A DNA stretch of 64,000 bases from Bacteroidales bacterium. GTDB taxonomy: Bacteria; Bacteroidota; Bacteroidia; Bacteroidales; UBA932. Below the pieces are notes generated by a model. It ran no database searches. It was not told the DNA's origin and worked only from the letters and a program-made list of their open reading frames with translations. The translations under genes were made by a program, and so were the position numbers. The stretch's first letter is position 1. Each line of letters opens with the position of its first letter. The stretch spans positions 188,803 through 252,802 of the forward strand of contig JAMPAT010000001.1 of NCBI GenBank assembly GCA_023667095.1, in the 5' to 3' direction. Shown piece by piece: positions 7,054 to 17,104 of this stretch.

Positions 7054-10000
7054 ATGCTAACTAACCTTTCAAAGATCATTGCAATCGCAATGTGCATGCT
7101 GTCATTTGCCTTTACGGCAGGTGCACAGAAAGTCTCGAGGGAATTCAAGGAAGTTCCGCTGAAGACTGTTTTGGAGGAGATAGAGGCCCAGACAGGATGT
7201 TCATTCATCTTCGAGAACTCCGAGGTCAGCGCAGACAGGCTGATTACGGCAACTTTCTCGGAGACGCCCCTGAACACCGTCCTGAGCAGGATTCTCGGGC
7301 CGAATCTCAAGTATTCAATTGACGGGAAGCTTGTCACCATCTCAAAGAAGGTGCAGCAGGAGAAGCCGGCAACATCCCGGCAGAAAACAACTGCAAGCGG
7401 AACCGTAATCTCTGCCCTTGACAACCAGCCAATCATCGGAGCTGCAGTAATGGTGGACAACAATGCCTCCTATGCAACGGTGACTGACATCGACGGCAAC
7501 TGGTCGCTGGAGATACCGGCCGGTGCATCAGACATCTACTTCACATGCATGGGGTACGAGACCAAGATTATCCCTGTAAAGGACCTTGTGCTCTTGAAGC
7601 TCGTCGCCCTCAGTGAGCAGTCAAGCATGCTCGAGGATGCCGTTGTTGTGGGTTTCGGTGTCCAGAAAAAGGAGACAGTGGTAGGCGCAATACAGGCGGT
7701 GAAACCTGGTTCCCTGGACTATCCTTCAAGTAACCTGACAGCATCGTTTGCCGGAAAGATTGCCGGTGTCATCTCTACCCAGACAAGCGGTGAACCTGGT
7801 GCTGACGGTGCAAACTTCTGGATAAGGGGTATCTCTACATTCGGTACCAACACTTCTCCACTGATTGTCCTCGACGGTGTGGAAATCAACACAACCATGC
7901 TCAACTCCATCGCTCCGGAGACAATTGAGTCTTTCTCGGTACTGAAGGATGCAACTGCAACGGCCCTCTATGGCTCACGTGGAGCGAACGGTGTGATGAT
8001 TATCACTACGAAGAACGGAAAAGACATGGAGCGCATGAGCATCAATGTCCGTGTGGAGAACGGCTGGTCAATGCCGACGAGTGTCCAGGAAATCGCAGAC
8101 GGAGTCACCTATATGGAGGCCTTCAACGAGGCGACCGGGATGCAGTACTATTCCCAGGACAAGATTGACGGGACAAGGGCAGGACTGAACCAGTACGTGT
8201 TCCCGAACAATAACTGGTACAAGACCCTCTTCAAGAAGAGCACAATGAACCAGAATGTCAATGTGAACGTGACCGGAGGAGGAAAGAGGATTGACTATTT
8301 CCTCAACGCCACATTCTTCAATGAGAACGGTATTCTGCGCTCAGGCAACGAATCCTCGTTCAACACCAACATCAACTACAAGAAATTCCTTTTCCAGAGC
8401 AACGTGAATGCGTGGATTACCAACACGACAAAGCTCGGGATCAGGATGAACACCCAGCTGCATTACCGCCATGCACCTTATGAGAGTGTCAACAACCTCT
8501 TCTACTACACGATGCGAAGCAATCCTGTCCATTTCCCTGTGACATGGCCTGCTGAGGAGGATGACACATTTGTACGCTACGGCAGTGCCGATGACCCTAA
8601 CGGGGGAAGCAACGAGCCTAACCCATACGCCCTTATGAACAGGGGATACAGCGACAGGCACTATTCATACTTCACAGAGGTGATTACCCTTGACCAGGAC
8701 CTGAAGTTCGTTACCCCAGGACTTAAGGCAAAGGCGCAGGCATCGTTCTACAACTATGTCTATGCTGCTACAAGCAAGCTTGTCATTCCTCACTACTATA
8801 AGCTCGTGGATTATAGCCTTAATCCGGAAACAGGTGACTATGACTATGTTACCTCTGCAATCGGAGCCTCTCCGCAGGACTATTATTCGATTTCCACTTC
8901 AAGGGACGGCTACAGGGAGATGTCATTCCAGGGCTCACTTGAATACACAAGGAATTTTGCCGGGAAGCACGATGTGAACGCGCTTCTGCTCTACCACCAG
9001 AAGGAAAAGGTTTTCAACACACCTTCGGCAACTGAGAACGAGGTGCTTCCTTACAGGGAGCAGGGCCTTGCAGGACGTGTGACATATGCCTACAGGAATA
9101 CATATATGTTTGAGGCCAATTTCGGATACAACGGTTCCGAGAACTTTGCAAAAGGCAAGCGTTTCGGATTCTTCCCGTCAATGGCAATCGGATATAACAT
9201 CTCCAACGAGAAATTCTTCCGTCCGGTCAAGGATGTCCTGAGCCTCCTGAAATTCAGGGTCTCATACGGACAGTCCGGAAATGACGCGCTTTCAGTGAGG
9301 TTCCCATATCTGACAGAGGTGCTTACCAACCAGTCGATGTACTGGAAAATCGGTCCGGAATTCGGCAGCATGTACGGAACCACAATCGCGACCCTCGGAA
9401 ACGAGGATGCCACATGGGAGGTAAGTACAAAGCTGAATGTCGGTATCGAACTGGGACTTTTCAACGACTTCACCCTCATTGTTGACATCTTCCGCGACAA
9501 CAGGACAGGAATCTTCATGCAGAGACGCTCGGTACCGTATTCTGCAGGATATTCCGACACAAAGCCATGGTCAAATATCGGTGCAGTCCTGAACAGGGGT
9601 ATAGATGCCTCATTCGAGTATAACAAGGTTTTCAACAAGGACCTGACATTCTCGGCAAGAGGCTCCCTCACATACGCCCACAACGAGATTACCGAGAGGG
9701 ATGAGCCGATAGGTACACCTTCTTACCAGTCAGAGATAGGCCATCCTATCAATTCAGTAATCGGGCTTGTAGCCTGCGGGCTCTTCAAGGATCAGGACGA
9801 CATCGACTCTTCTCCTGTACAGACCTATCAGACCGTAAGACCGGGTGACATCAAGTACAGGGACCTGAACGGTGACGGAAAGATTGATGACAATGACATG
9901 ACTATAATCGGACGTCCGGCTACTCCGGAGCTTGTCTATGGCTTTGGTGCCTCTGTACACTACAGGCATTTCGACATCTCTGTCTTCTTCCAGGGCCAGG

Positions 10001-10380
10001 CCCTGTCCTCAATCCTCATGAGCAACATGCACCCGTTCTGCGACAGCGGTGTCTCCGGATTCGGCCTTACACAATGGATTGCCGATGAGCACTGGACTGC
10101 TTCAAATCCAGATACGGAGGCCAAATATCCAAGGCTTGATCCGGACTGGAACCAGAACAATACCAGGACATCAACATACTGGATGCGCAACGGTTCTTTC
10201 CTCAGGCTCAAGACAGCAGAAATAGGATATACGTGGAAATGGTTCCGTTTCTATGTGACAGGCTCCAACCTGCTTACATTCACCAAGTTCAAATATTGGG
10301 ACCCGGGTCTTGGCTCCGGCAACGGACTCTCTTATCCATTGCAGAGGACATTCAATGTCGGTATCCAGTACAATTTCTAA
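7054..10380 (+). CDS. SusC/RagA-family TonB-linked outer-membrane transporter with STN domain
   Basis: 1108 aa. Signal peptide to about residue 24 (FAFTAGAQ). An STN domain follows (VSREFKEVPLKTVLEEIEAQ through GKLVTISKK), then a carboxypeptidase-regulatory-like domain (about 115-190, SGTVISALDNQPIIGAAVMV), plug (about 200-325: DAVVVGFGVQKKETVVGAIQ, IVLDGVEIN, LYGSRGANGVMIITTKNG) and a beta-barrel ending TFNVGIQYNF with a terminal Phe. With the downstream SusD it forms the TonB-dependent glycan importer of this locus. The STN domain fits the sigma/FecR pair directly upstream. An EF-hand-like loop (RDLNGDGKIDDNDMTIIG) is visible near the barrel's C-terminal third. Confidence 0.97.
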   Translation: MLTNLSKIIAIAMCMLSFAFTAGAQKVSREFKEVPLKTVLEEIEAQTGCSFIFENSEVSADRLITATFSETPLNTVLSRILGPNLKYSIDGKLVTISKKVQQEKPATSRQKTTASGTVISALDNQPIIGAAVMVDNNASYATVTDIDGNWSLEIPAGASDIYFTCMGYETKIIPVKDLVLLKLVALSEQSSMLEDAVVVGFGVQKKETVVGAIQAVKPGSLDYPSSNLTASFAGKIAGVISTQTSGEPGADGANFWIRGISTFGTNTSPLIVLDGVEINTTMLNSIAPETIESFSVLKDATATALYGSRGANGVMIITTKNGKDMERMSINVRVENGWSMPTSVQEIADGVTYMEAFNEATGMQYYSQDKIDGTRAGLNQYVFPNNNWYKTLFKKSTMNQNVNVNVTGGGKRIDYFLNATFFNENGILRSGNESSFNTNINYKKFLFQSNVNAWITNTTKLGIRMNTQLHYRHAPYESVNNLFYYTMRSNPVHFPVTWPAEEDDTFVRYGSADDPNGGSNEPNPYALMNRGYSDRHYSYFTEVITLDQDLKFVTPGLKAKAQASFYNYVYAATSKLVIPHYYKLVDYSLNPETGDYDYVTSAIGASPQDYYSISTSRDGYREMSFQGSLEYTRNFAGKHDVNALLLYHQKEKVFNTPSATENEVLPYREQGLAGRVTYAYRNTYMFEANFGYNGSENFAKGKRFGFFPSMAIGYNISNEKFFRPVKDVLSLLKFRVSYGQSGNDALSVRFPYLTEVLTNQSMYWKIGPEFGSMYGTTIATLGNEDATWEVSTKLNVGIELGLFNDFTLIVDIFRDNRTGIFMQRRSVPYSAGYSDTKPWSNIGAVLNRGIDASFEYNKVFNKDLTFSARGSLTYAHNEITERDEPIGTPSYQSEIGHPINSVIGLVACGLFKDQDDIDSSPVQTYQTVRPGDIKYRDLNGDGKIDDNDMTIIGRPATPELVYGFGASVHYRHFDISVFFQGQALSSILMSNMHPFCDSGVSGFGLTQWIADEHWTASNPDTEAKYPRLDPDWNQNNTRTSTYWMRNGSFLRLKTAEIGYTWKWFRFYVTGSNLLTFTKFKYWDPGLGSGNGLSYPLQRTFNVGIQYNF

Positions 10381-10393
10381 GGAGGTTTTAACT

Positions 10394-12289
10394 ATGAAAC
10401 TTATTAACAAGAATATAATTCTATCATTCCTTGGCATTCTTGCCGTCAGCTCGTGCAGCTATCTGGACATTGTCCCGGATACCAAGGCTACCTTTGACGA
10501 CTGCTTCAAGTCGCAGGCAGAGTGCAAGAAATTCCAGATGTACCTTTACCAGAGCATGCCGTCGCCGGGCAGCTGGTATTCTGTCCCCGAGACATATGCC
10601 GGCGATGACTTCATCTCCGGAAGGAAAGGCTCTGTGAAATATTTCCAGTACAAGAGCCTGCTGTACGGACTCGAAAGCCCGAGCCAGAGCTATTTCGGCT
10701 TCTGGTACACCGGAACATCGGACGGAATGGACAATTCAAGGAGGACTATCCTCGAAATGTATGAGAGCATAAGGCATTGCTACATGTTCCTCTCCAATAT
10801 TGACAGGGTTCCTGACATTACAGAGGAGAACCTGAGGACATGGAAAGGTGAGGCGTATTTCCTCATAGGCTTCTACCATCACATGATTTTCAATTACTAT
10901 GGCCCATGTGTGCTTATACAGAAGGAAGTTTCGACAAATGCATCTTCAGAGGAACTCCTGCTTCCGCGTTCGACTGCCGAAGAATGTGCTGAATTCATAT
11001 GCAGGATGTATGACAGGGCGGCAGAGCTTCTCCCTGCAAAACGTATTGAGGCCGAGTTGAACCTTGCAACGGCCGCTGCCGCCAAGGCATACAAGGCAAG
11101 CCTTCTCCTTACTGTTGCAAGCCCTCTCTACAACGGCAACTATGACCTTGTCGATTTCAGGAACCATGACGGCACACCTCTGGTGAGCCTGGAGTACAGC
11201 AAGGAAAAATGGGCACGTGCAATGGAGGCCGCAAAGGATGCATACGAATATTGCGAAGCAAATGGATATGTACTCTATAATCATAGGGACAATACCATTG
11301 AAAATGAATTTTCAAGGAATGTCGAGAACTACCATGATGTATTTTGCAAGGACCATCATAATCCTGAGGAATATCTCATGGCATACGGTGGAGCCTATAT
11401 CGCACAGCAGACAATCAGGCACTGTGCTCCAAGGAGCGCAGACCCTTCTGGAACAGGAAGCTACTATGCAGATGGCTGGAGGGGATATTATGTCCCGACA
11501 TTCGAGGCTGTGGAAATGTACTATACTGCAGATGGACTGCCGTGGGACAAGGACCCGAAGACGATGGGCATAGACCCTTATGAATATGACCCTGCTACCG
11601 GTACTGCAAAGATGCATTCAGGACGTGAGCCACGCTTCTATGCAAATGTAGGCTACGACCGTGGTACATACGACATAAACGGGACCACAATCGAGATACA
11701 TGCACGAGGTGGCGAGGAGCATGGAAGCGCGCTCAATGTAGAGCCGGAATATCAGAACTGTACAGGCTATTTCAACAAGAAGTTCATCAACAAGAAGAAC
11801 CGTTTTGACCCTACCAACAAGACATTCAGCTACTTTGAGTACAACTATCCTATGATGAGGCTTGCCGAGCTGTACCTTGACTATGCCGAAGCTTCATTTG
11901 AATACAACGGAAGCCTTGACGGAACTGCCCTGGAGTGCCTTAACAAGGTGCGTTCACGTGCCGGCCTTCCAAACTTTGAGGATTCATGGAAACTTGCCGG
12001 AGGCATGCCTTCGGGCGATGAACTCCGCCAGGTGCTGCATGTCGAGAGGAGCATCGAATTTTTCTGCGAGGGACACAGGTATTTCGATTTGCGCAGGTGG
12101 AAGGAGGCAGAGACTGTAATGGTCCGCAAGCCAAAGGCGTGGAACCTTGACGGGAAGACAGCCGAAGAATTCTATAAGGTTTCTGAAATGCCTGAGCTTA
12201 TGGACAGGGTATGGAAATCCTATTGGCTGGCAATCCCGCTGCAGGAGATGAACATCAATCCTAATCTTGTGCAGAACCCGGGATATTAG
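10394..12289 (+). CDS. SusD/RagB-family glycan-binding lipoprotein
   Basis: 631 aa from the ATG at 10394, which has a clear ribosome-binding site (GGAGG, 10381-10385) 13 nt after the susC stop; an upstream start inside susC is not needed. The SPII signal has the lipobox AVSSC. The N-terminal SusD region (SYLDIVPDTKATFDDCFKSQ) and TPR-like helices (WKGEAYFLIGFYHHMIFNYY) are visible. The C-terminal part shows the family hallmark RLAELYLDYAEA, LNKVRSRAGLP and ERSIEFFCEGHRYFDLRRWK. SusD proteins cap the SusC barrel at the cell surface and deliver glycan to it. Confidence 0.97.
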   Translation: MKLINKNIILSFLGILAVSSCSYLDIVPDTKATFDDCFKSQAECKKFQMYLYQSMPSPGSWYSVPETYAGDDFISGRKGSVKYFQYKSLLYGLESPSQSYFGFWYTGTSDGMDNSRRTILEMYESIRHCYMFLSNIDRVPDITEENLRTWKGEAYFLIGFYHHMIFNYYGPCVLIQKEVSTNASSEELLLPRSTAEECAEFICRMYDRAAELLPAKRIEAELNLATAAAAKAYKASLLLTVASPLYNGNYDLVDFRNHDGTPLVSLEYSKEKWARAMEAAKDAYEYCEANGYVLYNHRDNTIENEFSRNVENYHDVFCKDHHNPEEYLMAYGGAYIAQQTIRHCAPRSADPSGTGSYYADGWRGYYVPTFEAVEMYYTADGLPWDKDPKTMGIDPYEYDPATGTAKMHSGREPRFYANVGYDRGTYDINGTTIEIHARGGEEHGSALNVEPEYQNCTGYFNKKFINKKNRFDPTNKTFSYFEYNYPMMRLAELYLDYAEASFEYNGSLDGTALECLNKVRSRAGLPNFEDSWKLAGGMPSGDELRQVLHVERSIEFFCEGHRYFDLRRWKEAETVMVRKPKAWNLDGKTAEEFYKVSEMPELMDRVWKSYWLAIPLQEMNINPNLVQNPGY

Positions 12290-12329
12290 AACCTGCTGAT
12301 ATTGTATTGATACAAAAAAGAAATAAATA

Positions 12330-12812
12330 ATGAAACGTAATATTTTAATATCCATTATCTTGGCAGCCGTGACACTCTTGTCGGCCTCATGCTCGGGGAA
12401 ATTCGAGGTCGGCCATGATGTGGATTCAAGCCTTTATCTGCTCAATTTCGGCAAGAGTGAGCTCACTGTTTCCATGGACAAGGCTGTGCACAGCATATAT
12501 GTCTGCAAGGGAGGCCTGAATGACGATGTCTTCGCAGTATCGCTTGCCGTCGACCAGGAGGACCTTGTTGCCTACAATGCAAAATACAAGTCAAGCTACA
12601 GGATATTGCCGCCTAACAGCTATGCCTTCAGCTGTATGAATATGCTTGTCGGCAAGGATGATGTCAAGACGGAGGTGCAGATAGCATTTGACTATGGCTG
12701 CCTGCCGTCGGGGACATCTGTTCTGCCTGTAAGGCTCAAATGCACATCGGACAGGAATGTGCAGATGACGGAAGAGTATTCTGTCGCATATATTTTCGTA
12801 ACCAAGGAATAA
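12330..12812 (+). CDS. DUF1735-type surface lipoprotein
   Basis: 160 aa. SPII signal peptide with lipobox LLSASC. The mature part matches the DUF1735 (BT_3987-like) N-terminal domain: repeated strands around LLNFGKSELTVSMDKAVHSI, the AYNAKYKSSYRILPPNSYAF signature, then VLPVRLKCTSD. Such domains usually sit at the N-terminus of larger surface proteins next to susD; here the protein is only this domain. It lies 40 nt after susD and 26 nt before the next lipoprotein gene, so co-transcription is likely. A supporting glycan-binding role is inferred from position. Confidence 0.8.
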   Translation: MKRNILISIILAAVTLLSASCSGKFEVGHDVDSSLYLLNFGKSELTVSMDKAVHSIYVCKGGLNDDVFAVSLAVDQEDLVAYNAKYKSSYRILPPNSYAFSCMNMLVGKDDVKTEVQIAFDYGCLPSGTSVLPVRLKCTSDRNVQMTEEYSVAYIFVTKE

Positions 12813-12838
12813 TCCACAACAATCAATAAAAACTGAAC

Positions 12839-14518
12839 ATGAAAAACATATTTTCAAAATTATGCGTGCTGATGTCGGCTGCTGCTGTTTTTGCCGGCTG
12901 CCAGGATGTCGTTGATATAGTGCCTCTGCCGGAAGATGAAGCCTCATTGGCAAAGACAGGTCCGGCTACAATAGATGAGACAGAAGTGACCTTGGAGGGA
13001 ACTTTCATATATGAGGGTGAGTCACCTGTATCGGCTGGCTTCCGCTATGCGAAGACACAGACGGAACTGGAGGTGGCGCAGACAATACCTGCGAAGATGG
13101 CAGGTGCGGACAGCTTCTATCTTACAATCCCTGATGTTGCAAACGGTGAGTATTGGTACCAGTCCGTGGTTGAGATTGGCAATGATGTATATTATGGAAA
13201 GGAGGGATTCTTCAAGGTTGACTTCAGCCTGGTTCCGTCCATCACTACCCTTGTGGCAGAGATTACAGATGACGCGTATGTCCTGAAAGGAAGCTATGTG
13301 TTCGAAAGCAAGAAGATTTCCATCGTTCCGGGCTTTTTCTATTCGGCAACTGAGGACGGGCTTGAGACTGCCACCTTCGTAAGGGCCAACGTCAATGGAA
13401 AGAACTTCTCGTACGAGGTGCCTTCTTCATTCGGCGAGGAGTGCTGGTATCAGGCAGCAGCCCTTGTGAATGAGGAATACTACAGGGGTGCCACACGTTT
13501 TGCCGGGCTTACAAACCTCTCTGCAAGGGGTGATGCCAACTGCTTTGTGGTATCTCAGCCAGGAGCCTATGTCTTTGATACAAAGAAAGCTGACGGGACG
13601 GAAGTTACAGGTGATACTGCAGATTGGATATGGTGTACCGGGGCTGAGACTATCCTGTCTGAAATAAGCTATAATGACGGTAGGATAATGTTCTCGGCAG
13701 GTGACAGGAAAGGAAGTGAAGTAATCGCACTTCTCAAGGACGGCGAAGTGCAGTGGAGCTGGCATGTCTGGGTTACTGATGAAATAAAGGAGCAGAGCTA
13801 TTATGATGTAACGATGATGGACCGCAATCTCGGTGCCATGTCCGATGATGCAGCTACGGCTGATGCTATCGGACTTATGTACCAGTGGGGAAGGAAAGAC
13901 CCGTTCATCGGTACCAATGTGATGGACAAGACTATATCCACAAGCCTGACAGAGTCATACGGTTTTGGACTCGGAGCGGCAGAGAGGGTCTGGACAGCTC
14001 CATATATTGTCAACACCGATGTTCTCCCTGACGGATTCAAATTGCAGCAGGTAAGGTGTACAGAAGAGCAGGCTTCAAAGAATCCTATGGTCTTCTACGG
14101 CAACTGGAACAGCGGAGACTGGGCTGCTTCCAACAGTGAAATACAGGATTACTGGGGTGGCGTGTCGCTCGGCAATACCATGAACAACCCTTGTCCTGCA
14201 GGCTACCGTGTACCGACCCATTCCGAGATGGTGAAATATATCAACGGAATAGTTACTGACGGTGAATGGCAATATGCAAATTATGCCATGACATGGGGAA
14301 GGAAGGCTGTCTACAACGGAGAGACATACAATTTCCCTGCAACAGGATGGAGAGAATGGCACTGTGCACTTACCCGTCCTGGAAGTGTAATTGCAATGAA
14401 TACCTCAACACTTGCTGCAGCTGAGTGCAGAGTCAGCATCTACTGGGATTTCAATACTTCTCCTGGAACCAACCTGACTTGCCAGTCTTTCCCTGTAAGG
14501 TGTATCAAAATCAAGTAG
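12839..14518 (+). CDS. Large surface lipoprotein with FISUMP-like C-terminal domain
   Basis: 559 aa. SPII signal peptide with lipobox VFAGC. Residues about 40-225 contain two similar beta-rich repeats (EVTLEGTFIYEGESPVSAGF and DAYVLKGSYVFESKKISIVP, each followed by a WYQ... segment). The C-terminal half (about 260-559) has the pattern of Fibrobacter-succinogenes-major-paralogue type domains: MMDRNLGAMSDDA, GLMYQWGRKDPFIG, NPCPAGYRVPTHSEM, and a C-terminal FPVRCIKIK. Position directly after susD and DUF1735 suggests a surface glycan-binding protein. No catalytic motif was recognised. Confidence 0.75.
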   Translation: MKNIFSKLCVLMSAAAVFAGCQDVVDIVPLPEDEASLAKTGPATIDETEVTLEGTFIYEGESPVSAGFRYAKTQTELEVAQTIPAKMAGADSFYLTIPDVANGEYWYQSVVEIGNDVYYGKEGFFKVDFSLVPSITTLVAEITDDAYVLKGSYVFESKKISIVPGFFYSATEDGLETATFVRANVNGKNFSYEVPSSFGEECWYQAAALVNEEYYRGATRFAGLTNLSARGDANCFVVSQPGAYVFDTKKADGTEVTGDTADWIWCTGAETILSEISYNDGRIMFSAGDRKGSEVIALLKDGEVQWSWHVWVTDEIKEQSYYDVTMMDRNLGAMSDDAATADAIGLMYQWGRKDPFIGTNVMDKTISTSLTESYGFGLGAAERVWTAPYIVNTDVLPDGFKLQQVRCTEEQASKNPMVFYGNWNSGDWAASNSEIQDYWGGVSLGNTMNNPCPAGYRVPTHSEMVKYINGIVTDGEWQYANYAMTWGRKAVYNGETYNFPATGWREWHCALTRPGSVIAMNTSTLAAAECRVSIYWDFNTSPGTNLTCQSFPVRCIKIK

Positions 14519-14527
14519 TATTATATC

Positions 14528-15472
14528 ATGAACAAAGTATTTCTGACATTGATGATGTTTGTGGCTGTTGCCTGCGGATGTGAAAAAAACTCCGCAGGAC
14601 CGGCCGGAAAGCCTGGAATCCCGACTCTTGAGACTTCCTCAAGGCAGCTGATCCTGACCGAGCAGGCTTCAAACACAGTATGTATCTATGACCAGCCGAC
14701 ACGTATGCTGCTATGGCAGTGGGATCCTGCGGCAGACGGACTTTCGGAGTCAAGGGCAAAATGGTTCAGGCTTCCTGACGAGGCAAAGCCTGTGTACAAC
14801 AGGTCATGCCTGCTGATAACTGCCAGCAACGGCGGCTGTGCGATTGTAAGGATAAAGGACAAGAAGGTGCTCTTCCTTGCAAAGCCGGGCGGAAACCCTC
14901 ATTCAGCCGAGGTGCTTCCGGACAACAGCGTTGTCTGTGCATCATCAGAGGGTTACCTGACCTTGTGGAAATGCGATACCCTTAAGGCGTATGCTTCTGA
15001 ATATGTAGAGAAGATTGACTTCAAGGGTGTGCACAATGCAGTCTGGGATGCAAAACGCAATTGCCTGTGGTGTGCAGGTGATGAGGAGATGCGCAGCTAT
15101 CTCTATCAGGATGGCTCCCTTGTACTTGACAAGGCTTTTGCGCTGCCGTCAGTGCTTGGGCATGACCTTGTGCCGGTGTATGGCGAGGACAGGCTCCTGC
15201 TTACTACATGGTCACAGGTCTCGTATTTCAACCCTTCAGACTGCACATTTGAGCAGGCTCCTGCTTTCCTGCAGAAGAATGTGAAGAGTGTCTCTACAGG
15301 TGAGCCTGGACAGGCTGCCATATATACTACACCTGTGGAAAGCTGGTGGACAAATGAGGTCCTGGAGCTGTCTTCCGGCAACAGGCTGTTCTTTGTCGAT
15401 GGCCTGCATATCTACAAGGCACGCTGGAGAGCGGAGAATCCATTCTCATACCCGGAAAAACACAGCCTGTAA
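14528..15472 (+). CDS. DUF6528-type lipoprotein (predicted beta-propeller)
   Basis: 314 aa. SPII signal (FVAVACGC). Repeated short blade-like segments of the form ILTEQASNTVCIYD, LLITASNGGCAIVRIKDKK, NSVVCASSEGYLTLWKCDT, NCLWCAGDEEMRSYLYQDGS and RLLLTTWSQVSYFNP suggest a 6-7-bladed beta-propeller. I recognise the family as DUF6528, often found in Bacteroidota glycan loci without known activity. It starts 9 nt after the upstream lipoprotein, and its stop codon overlaps the GH20 start (TAATG), so the two are probably translationally coupled. It may bind or process the same glycan. Confidence 0.7.
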   Translation: MNKVFLTLMMFVAVACGCEKNSAGPAGKPGIPTLETSSRQLILTEQASNTVCIYDQPTRMLLWQWDPAADGLSESRAKWFRLPDEAKPVYNRSCLLITASNGGCAIVRIKDKKVLFLAKPGGNPHSAEVLPDNSVVCASSEGYLTLWKCDTLKAYASEYVEKIDFKGVHNAVWDAKRNCLWCAGDEEMRSYLYQDGSLVLDKAFALPSVLGHDLVPVYGEDRLLLTTWSQVSYFNPSDCTFEQAPAFLQKNVKSVSTGEPGQAAIYTTPVESWWTNEVLELSSGNRLFFVDGLHIYKARWRAENPFSYPEKHSL

Positions 15473-17100
15473 TGAAACGCTTCTGTCTATTTATATCTGT
15501 GCTTGCCCTGGCGGTTTCGTCATGGGCAGGCCCATTGAAATGCGACCGCTCAGCGATTGCTGTCATTCCGCAGCCGCAGAAGATGGTGACCGGAGACAAG
15601 GTGTTCTGCCTGAAGCCCTCTTCCGGAATCTGTCTTCTCTCTGATGACGCGGACCTGAAATTCTCCGTTGACCTTCTTGGACGCCATCTGTCGCCTGTAT
15701 TCGGCAGGCCTCTGGAGCAGAAGGAAAAGGCGGCAGTGCGGATTGTGCTCTCCCCGGCCATGAAGCGTGACGCCTATAGCCTCAAGGTCGGTTCCAAAGG
15801 TGTGGATATTGTCGCCGGTTCTGCCAGTGGTGCCTTCTATGCCTGCCAGACATTGCTCCAGCTTATGCCTGTGGCAATGCCTTCAGACGGTTCCGCCACT
15901 GGAATTGAAATCCCTTACGTTGATATTGAGGATGCACCGGTGTATCAGTTGAGGTCGATGATGCTTGACTGTTCACGCCATTTCTTCACAGTGGATGAAA
16001 TCAAGGATCTTCTCGACCTACTTGCCATGCACAAGATGAATTCTTTCCATTGGCATCTTACTGACAGCCAGGGCTGGAGGCTCGAAATCAAGAAATATCC
16101 GGAACTTACCCGTATAGGCAATTACCGTCCGTACACTGTCAGATGGCCTTCATGGAAGCCGAACGACATCCCTGTTGACGGATACTACACCCAGGAACAG
16201 GTGCGTGACATCATACGCTATGCCGCCGAAAGGTTCATCTCTATTATCCCTGAAATCGACATCCCTGGCCATTCCAATGCTGCACTGGCTTCATACCAGT
16301 GGCTCGGATGCCGTGGCGAGGGCTATAAAGTGCTGCCGAATTTCATGATTAGCAAGGAAGTCTTCTGCCCGGGAAAGGAGACAACGTTTGAATTCCTCGA
16401 GAATGTCCTTGCAGAGATTATTGAACTCTTCCCGTCTGAATATATCCATATCGGAGGTGATGAATGCCCTAAGGATGAGTGGATGAAATGCCCTCATTGC
16501 CAGAAAAGGATAGCGGACGAGGGACTTCAGGACGAGAAGGCCCTGCAGAGCTATACCATACGGCGTGTCGAGAAATTCATCCGTTCTAAAGGGCGCAAGC
16601 TTGTCGGCTGGGATGAAATTTCCGAGGGAGGACTCAGCACAACGGCTGTTGTCATGCAGAGATATTTCGGTGACCGTGCCCGGAAGGTGTTCGCCAACGG
16701 CAACTATTCAATCCTTTGCCCGAATTTCTATTGCTATTTCGACTATTACCAGGTACCGGAGGCGGAACATGCCAATGAACCTTATTGCCATATCGGAAGC
16801 AACAAGAACCTCAATGTCGAGTGTGCCTATAGCCTTGACCCGGCCAGGGATTACACCCCAATGGAGATGAAGCAGGTTCTCGGTCTCGAGTGCAACCTGT
16901 GGACAGAGCATGTGCCTGATTTCAATATGCTGCAGTACAAGCTCCTTCCACGTCTTGATGCATTCAGTGAGGCTGCCTGGACAGCTTCTCCTGACAGAAG
17001 CTATGAGGAGTTCCTTAAAAGGCTGTCCGTAATGGTATCACGCTATGATGCGATGGGGCTTACAAACTATGCAAAGCATGCGTTCACAGATAAAGAGTAG
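15472..17100 (+). CDS. Beta-N-acetylhexosaminidase, glycoside hydrolase family 20
   Basis: 542 aa. Signal peptide to about residue 19 (VSSWAG). GH20b N-terminal domain (about 25-155: VIPQPQKMVTGDK, AYSLKVGSKGVDIVAGSASG) followed by the TIM barrel. Key motifs: DCSRHFFTVDEIKDLLDLLA, MNSFHWHLTDSQGWRLEIKK, PEIDIPGHSNAAL, and the catalytic Asp-Glu pair D330/E331 in HIGGDECPKDEW (substrate-assisted mechanism). It removes terminal beta-linked GlcNAc or GalNAc. The start overlaps the previous stop. It is the only clear glycosidase in this locus and the main clue that the substrate carries HexNAc. Confidence 0.96.
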   Translation: MKRFCLFISVLALAVSSWAGPLKCDRSAIAVIPQPQKMVTGDKVFCLKPSSGICLLSDDADLKFSVDLLGRHLSPVFGRPLEQKEKAAVRIVLSPAMKRDAYSLKVGSKGVDIVAGSASGAFYACQTLLQLMPVAMPSDGSATGIEIPYVDIEDAPVYQLRSMMLDCSRHFFTVDEIKDLLDLLAMHKMNSFHWHLTDSQGWRLEIKKYPELTRIGNYRPYTVRWPSWKPNDIPVDGYYTQEQVRDIIRYAAERFISIIPEIDIPGHSNAALASYQWLGCRGEGYKVLPNFMISKEVFCPGKETTFEFLENVLAEIIELFPSEYIHIGGDECPKDEWMKCPHCQKRIADEGLQDEKALQSYTIRRVEKFIRSKGRKLVGWDEISEGGLSTTAVVMQRYFGDRARKVFANGNYSILCPNFYCYFDYYQVPEAEHANEPYCHIGSNKNLNVECAYSLDPARDYTPMEMKQVLGLECNLWTEHVPDFNMLQYKLLPRLDAFSEAAWTASPDRSYEEFLKRLSVMVSRYDAMGLTNYAKHAFTDKE

Positions 17101-17104
17101 ATTT

